From positions 1-16,327 of the forward strand of contig DREN01000476.1 in assembly GCA_011051075.1 (NCBI GenBank): a stretch of DNA of 16,327 nucleotides. The letters run 5' to 3'. Of this stretch, positions 13,745 through 16,327 are shown piece by piece. The notes below the pieces were generated by a model. The model did no database searches. It worked only from the letters and a program-made list of their open reading frames with translations, and was not told the origin of the DNA. The translations under genes were made by a program, and so were the position numbers. How positions within the stretch are numbered: position 1 is the stretch's first letter; each line of letters starts with the position of its first letter. The DNA is from Deltaproteobacteria bacterium. Lineage in GTDB: Bacteria > Desulfobacterota > DSM-4660 > Desulfatiglandales > Desulfatiglandaceae.

Positions 13745-15775
13745 TTGCCGGTAAGGAGCAGAAAAAAACATGCCGGACGCCATCTGACCTTCTGGGTGAT
13801 CGCCCTCCTGATAGTAGGCGGTGCGGCCGGCTGGTGGATGTGGCACTTCAAGCTGGCCCGATCCCCTCGACTCAACTATCTGGCCCTCAGCATAAACGGT
13901 GAAATCCGGAGACTCCTATCAGGGGAGACCCTCGCCCTGCACCCCGACGACAGGGTGAAAATAGTTGACATATCCACGAACGTACCTCTTGACCTGAACA
14001 TCCGCCTTTCCTCCGAAGGTCTTGACGTAAACGCCCTTCAGTACGAGGAACTGAAACTGAAAGACTTCCTGCCCCACAAAGAGGCCTTTAACCGTTATAG
14101 ATTTATCGTTCATGTAAAGCACTACAACCGTGACATCGGCAAGGTGTTCTGGGTAGTACAGCCCTACGCAGAGGACTGGCTGGACAGGGCCAACAGGATC
14201 ATTGACAGTGATAAACGTCTGGTGTTCCTTGAACGTGCCCACACCCTCATGCCTGAAGACAGGCGGATCAGACGCAGACTTCTTGAGCAGTACAAGCTCT
14301 TGGGAAAATGGAACCTGGTTGCCCGCATGCTTGAGACAAAGGCGGAGAAGAAGCCCGATCATGAGACCCTCTCTGAGCTCCTCGATGTTTACAGAAACAT
14401 GAAGAGCATGGAGGGGCTTACACTGACCCTCAAGCGCTTGATCGGCCTTGATCCATCAGACCTTGAGGCGAGGAGGGAGCTGGCGGAAATACTCGAGAAA
14501 AATGGAGACCTGAAGGGGGCCATTCGGGAGTATGAGGCCCTTTTAAGACATACAGAGGGGGAGGATAAACTGCCGGTCTATAAAAGGCTGGGATATCTCT
14601 ATACGGAGACGGGCAAGCTTGAGAAGGCCATCTCCTCCTATCTCCAGGCGGCCAGGATCGACCAGAAGGATGCCAACCTCCACTACAACCTCTCCTACCT
14701 TTATGAAAAGCTGGGTCAGGAGGAGAAATCCAACTTCTACCTGGATAACGCTATTACCCTCAGATCCAGCGACGTGCAAGGGCGACTGAAATTGGCTCAG
14801 GCCTTTTTGAAGAAAGGCCGTCTGGAAAAGGCCAGGAAATACCTTTCAGAGGTCCTGGATATGGATCCCGAATCAGAGGAGGCCCTCGCTATGATGGCCA
14901 GGATCCTGGAAGAGCAGGGAGACAAGGGATCCCTCAGGAAGGTTTATGAGAAGATCCTTGCCCTCAATCCAGCGAACGAAACAGTGAGATACAACTTGGG
15001 AGCCCTGGAGTATGAAGAGGGAAACCTGAAAGGTGCCCTGCCCTACTTCAGGGAGTATGTGAAATCACACCCTGAAGACGCCACGGCCCGCGGAGTTCTT
15101 TTTGATATTTATAAACAGGAAAAAGATCTTCCCTCAGCGTTCAAAGAGGCCATGGCCCTGGTGGAACTGACGCCGGAAGACACGGATGTCTATGACTTTA
15201 TCTTTGATTATCTGAAGGAGAAAAAGGAGTATGAAAAGCTGATCCCCATTATGCTGAAAGGAGTGAAGGCCAACCCGGGGGATACCCGTCTCAGGGAATA
15301 CCTGGTCCAGGCCTATTTAAAGATCGGAAAAGACGATCGGGTGGTGGTGCAGATGGGGGAGATACTCAAGGCACGGCCAAAGGGGATCGACTGGCTTATC
15401 ATCGACGTGTTTGAAGGCCTTCGTGCCAGAGGCGCCTATGAGAAGATCCTCTCCATCATGAAAAGGGCGGTTAAGGCCTATCCCAAAGATGTGGTGTTCA
15501 GGGAATACCTGGTGCTGGCCTGTCTGAGGACCGGCAGGGAAGAGCAGGCCGCACAACAGATGGAGGAGATACTGAAGGCCAGGCCCACGGATGTGGACCT
15601 CCTGCTCCAGTTGGCAAGGCTCAGGGAGAAGAATAACCACGTGCAGAAGGCCGCGAAGGCCTACAGGAGGATACTGGAGATATCTCCTGACCACGAAGAG
15701 GCCTCAGAGGCCTACCTGAGGCTTCAGGAGGAGATCCTGAGGTCAAAGGTGAAGGAGAGCGATCAAGAAAGGTGA
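13745..15775 (+). CDS. membrane-anchored tetratricopeptide repeat protein, function unknown
   Basis: This 676-residue protein has a basic N-terminus, one membrane helix (about 14-34, FWVIALLIVGGAAGWWMW) and a region of about 110 residues (about 40-150) that looks beta-rich and belongs to no family I recognise. From about residue 155 to the end it is built of TPR helices, with good matches such as LPVYKRLGYLYTETGKLEKA and ARKYLSEVLDMDPESEEALA. Near the C-terminus a unit of 69 residues is duplicated (see repeat). The start is a TTG at 13745 with GAGG 7 nt upstream; the 56-bp gap to secF has no better start. Position after secF suggests co-expression with the Sec accessory complex, and the anchor plus basic tip suggests the TPR part is periplasmic. 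It could be a scaffold for envelope assembly, but no function is shown. Confidence 0.87.
   Translation: MPVRSRKKHAGRHLTFWVIALLIVGGAAGWWMWHFKLARSPRLNYLALSINGEIRRLLSGETLALHPDDRVKIVDISTNVPLDLNIRLSSEGLDVNALQYEELKLKDFLPHKEAFNRYRFIVHVKHYNRDIGKVFWVVQPYAEDWLDRANRIIDSDKRLVFLERAHTLMPEDRRIRRRLLEQYKLLGKWNLVARMLETKAEKKPDHETLSELLDVYRNMKSMEGLTLTLKRLIGLDPSDLEARRELAEILEKNGDLKGAIREYEALLRHTEGEDKLPVYKRLGYLYTETGKLEKAISSYLQAARIDQKDANLHYNLSYLYEKLGQEEKSNFYLDNAITLRSSDVQGRLKLAQAFLKKGRLEKARKYLSEVLDMDPESEEALAMMARILEEQGDKGSLRKVYEKILALNPANETVRYNLGALEYEEGNLKGALPYFREYVKSHPEDATARGVLFDIYKQEKDLPSAFKEAMALVELTPEDTDVYDFIFDYLKEKKEYEKLIPIMLKGVKANPGDTRLREYLVQAYLKIGKDDRVVVQMGEILKARPKGIDWLIIDVFEGLRARGAYEKILSIMKRAVKAYPKDVVFREYLVLACLRTGREEQAAQQMEEILKARPTDVDLLLQLARLREKNNHVQKAAKAYRRILEISPDHEEASEAYLRLQEEILRSKVKESDQER
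15230..15587 (+). repeat. internal tandem duplication in the TPR gene
   Basis: Two related copies with a 207-bp (69-codon) period lie head to tail. The best-matching parts are 15263-15380 and 15470-15587. At protein level YEKLIPIMLKGVKAN with REYLVQAYLKIGK and QMGEILKARP corresponds to YEKILSIMKRAVKAY with REYLVLACLRTGR and QMEEILKARP. The period equals two TPR motifs, so this looks like duplication of a two-TPR module. Confidence 0.75.
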
Positions 15776-15784
15776 TTAGCGACC

Positions 15785-16246
15785 ATGTCTGATCATGAAG
15801 GGAGTTCGTTTCCGCGGTACCATGTGGCCGCCGGCCTGATCTGGAGGGAAGGAAAACTCCTTATCGCCACACGACCTCCAGGCACGCACCTGGAGGGTCT
15901 GTGGGAGTTTCCCGGGGGCAAACAGGAAGAGGGGGAGGGACTTGAAGAGTGCCTTGAAAGGGAGATTCAAGAGGAATTGGGCATAAGGGTACGGGTGGAC
16001 GGGCCTTTCCTGACGGTGGACCATTCCTACCCTGAGAAAAGGATCTGGCTTCACGTGTTCAACTGCACCTACCTGACGGGTGAACCCGAGCCGGTGGAAT
16101 CTCAGGAGATCAGGTGGGTAAGTTTGAACCAACTGTCAGCCCTTTCCTTTCCCCCTCCCGATATTTTGATCATCGAAAAATTGACAAGTTCGCAAAAAGT
16201 CAAAATCTCGCGCAAAGCCGCAGAGCTCGCAAAGTTAACTGGTTAA
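15785..16246 (+). CDS. MutT-type Nudix hydrolase (probable 8-oxo-dGTP diphosphatase)
   Basis: This 153-residue protein has a complete Nudix box from G45 to I67: G, five residues, E51, seven residues, then REIQEELGI, with the metal-binding REXXEE at 59-64. The preceding LEGLWEFPGGKQ and the N-terminal YHVAAGLIWREGKLLIATR are typical of the MutT and MutY C-domain group, which removes 8-oxo-dGTP from the nucleotide pool. Substrate specificity cannot be read from sequence, so no symbol is given. The ATG at 15785 lies 9 bp after the TPR stop codon, with AAAGGTGA upstream. The protein is about 20 residues longer than E. coli MutT. The extra C-terminal tail (TSSQKVKISRKAAELAKLTG) is encoded by an inverted repeat that continues past the stop codon. 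Confidence 0.92.
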   Translation: MSDHEGSSFPRYHVAAGLIWREGKLLIATRPPGTHLEGLWEFPGGKQEEGEGLEECLEREIQEELGIRVRVDGPFLTVDHSYPEKRIWLHVFNCTYLTGEPEPVESQEIRWVSLNQLSALSFPPPDILIIEKLTSSQKVKISRKAAELAKLTG

Positions 16247-16315
16247 TCTTAGAAGATATTTTCTTGGCGCCCTTGGCATCTTTGGGCAAAAAGGCGGTTT
16301 TTACGAGATCATCAA
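16181..16315. repeat. long imperfect inverted repeat spanning the end of the Nudix gene
   Basis: The left arm (16181-16234) is inside the coding sequence and the right arm (16263-16315) is outside it. TTGACAAGTTCGCAAAAAG (16181-16199) matches the reverse complement of 16297-16315 at 13 of 19 positions. The inner part CGCAAAGCCGCAGAGCTCGC (16211-16230) is partly complementary to the stretch 16263-16287. The loop is about 28 nt. Motifs such as TCGTAAAAA and CGCAAAGCCGCA are, to my recollection, common in dispersed repeats of sulfate-reducing Desulfobacterota. It may also act as a terminator-like end of the operon, though no clean stem plus T-run is visible. Confidence 0.65.
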
Positions 16316-16327
16316 AATCGAACCAGT

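Overview
The window looks like a core-genome segment from a Desulfobacterota (former Deltaproteobacteria) bacterium. This rests on the conserved block queA-tgt-yajC-secD-secF, on genes rich in AGG arginine codons, and on intergenic imperfect inverted repeats of a kind I associate with sulfate-reducing lineages. The assignment is an inference; no rRNA or species-diagnostic gene is present.

Layout. At the left edge (1-334, minus) is the N-terminal part of a DnaJ-type co-chaperone with its own sigma70-like promoter. A divergent spacer with a very strong hairpin (585-630) separates it from a 1210-residue AsmA-family envelope protein (674-4306, plus). A roughly 127-bp imperfect inverted-repeat element follows, then a small lipoprotein (4528-5088). 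Convergent to these on the minus strand are mnmA (6422-7495) and mtaB (5116-6435), which overlap by 14 bp. Upstream of mnmA lies a 221-bp segment bounded by a 32-bp near-perfect inverted repeat. I read it as a structured RNA gene, possibly 6S RNA. From about 8130 rightward, a plus-strand gene run begins at a good sigma70-like promoter: queA, tgt, yajC, secD, secF, a membrane-anchored TPR protein and a MutT-type Nudix hydrolase. The window ends in another long inverted repeat that also encodes the C-terminus of the Nudix protein.

How the genes fit together. QueA and Tgt act in queuosine synthesis at tRNA position 34. MnmA makes 2-thiouridine at position 34 and MtaB makes ms2t6A at position 37, so a divergent pair of anticodon-loop modification units flanks the candidate RNA gene. 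YajC, SecD and SecF form the accessory complex of the Sec translocase. The TPR protein directly downstream is plausibly envelope-associated, but its role is unknown.

The most notable observations are an apparent 45-residue insertion in SecF that would add two membrane helices, the structured RNA candidate, several different repeat elements (including one that has become coding sequence), and a pair of long G tracts inside the AsmA-like gene. I see no phage, insertion sequence with a transposase, CRISPR array, tRNA or rRNA. Most of the window is ordinary housekeeping sequence.
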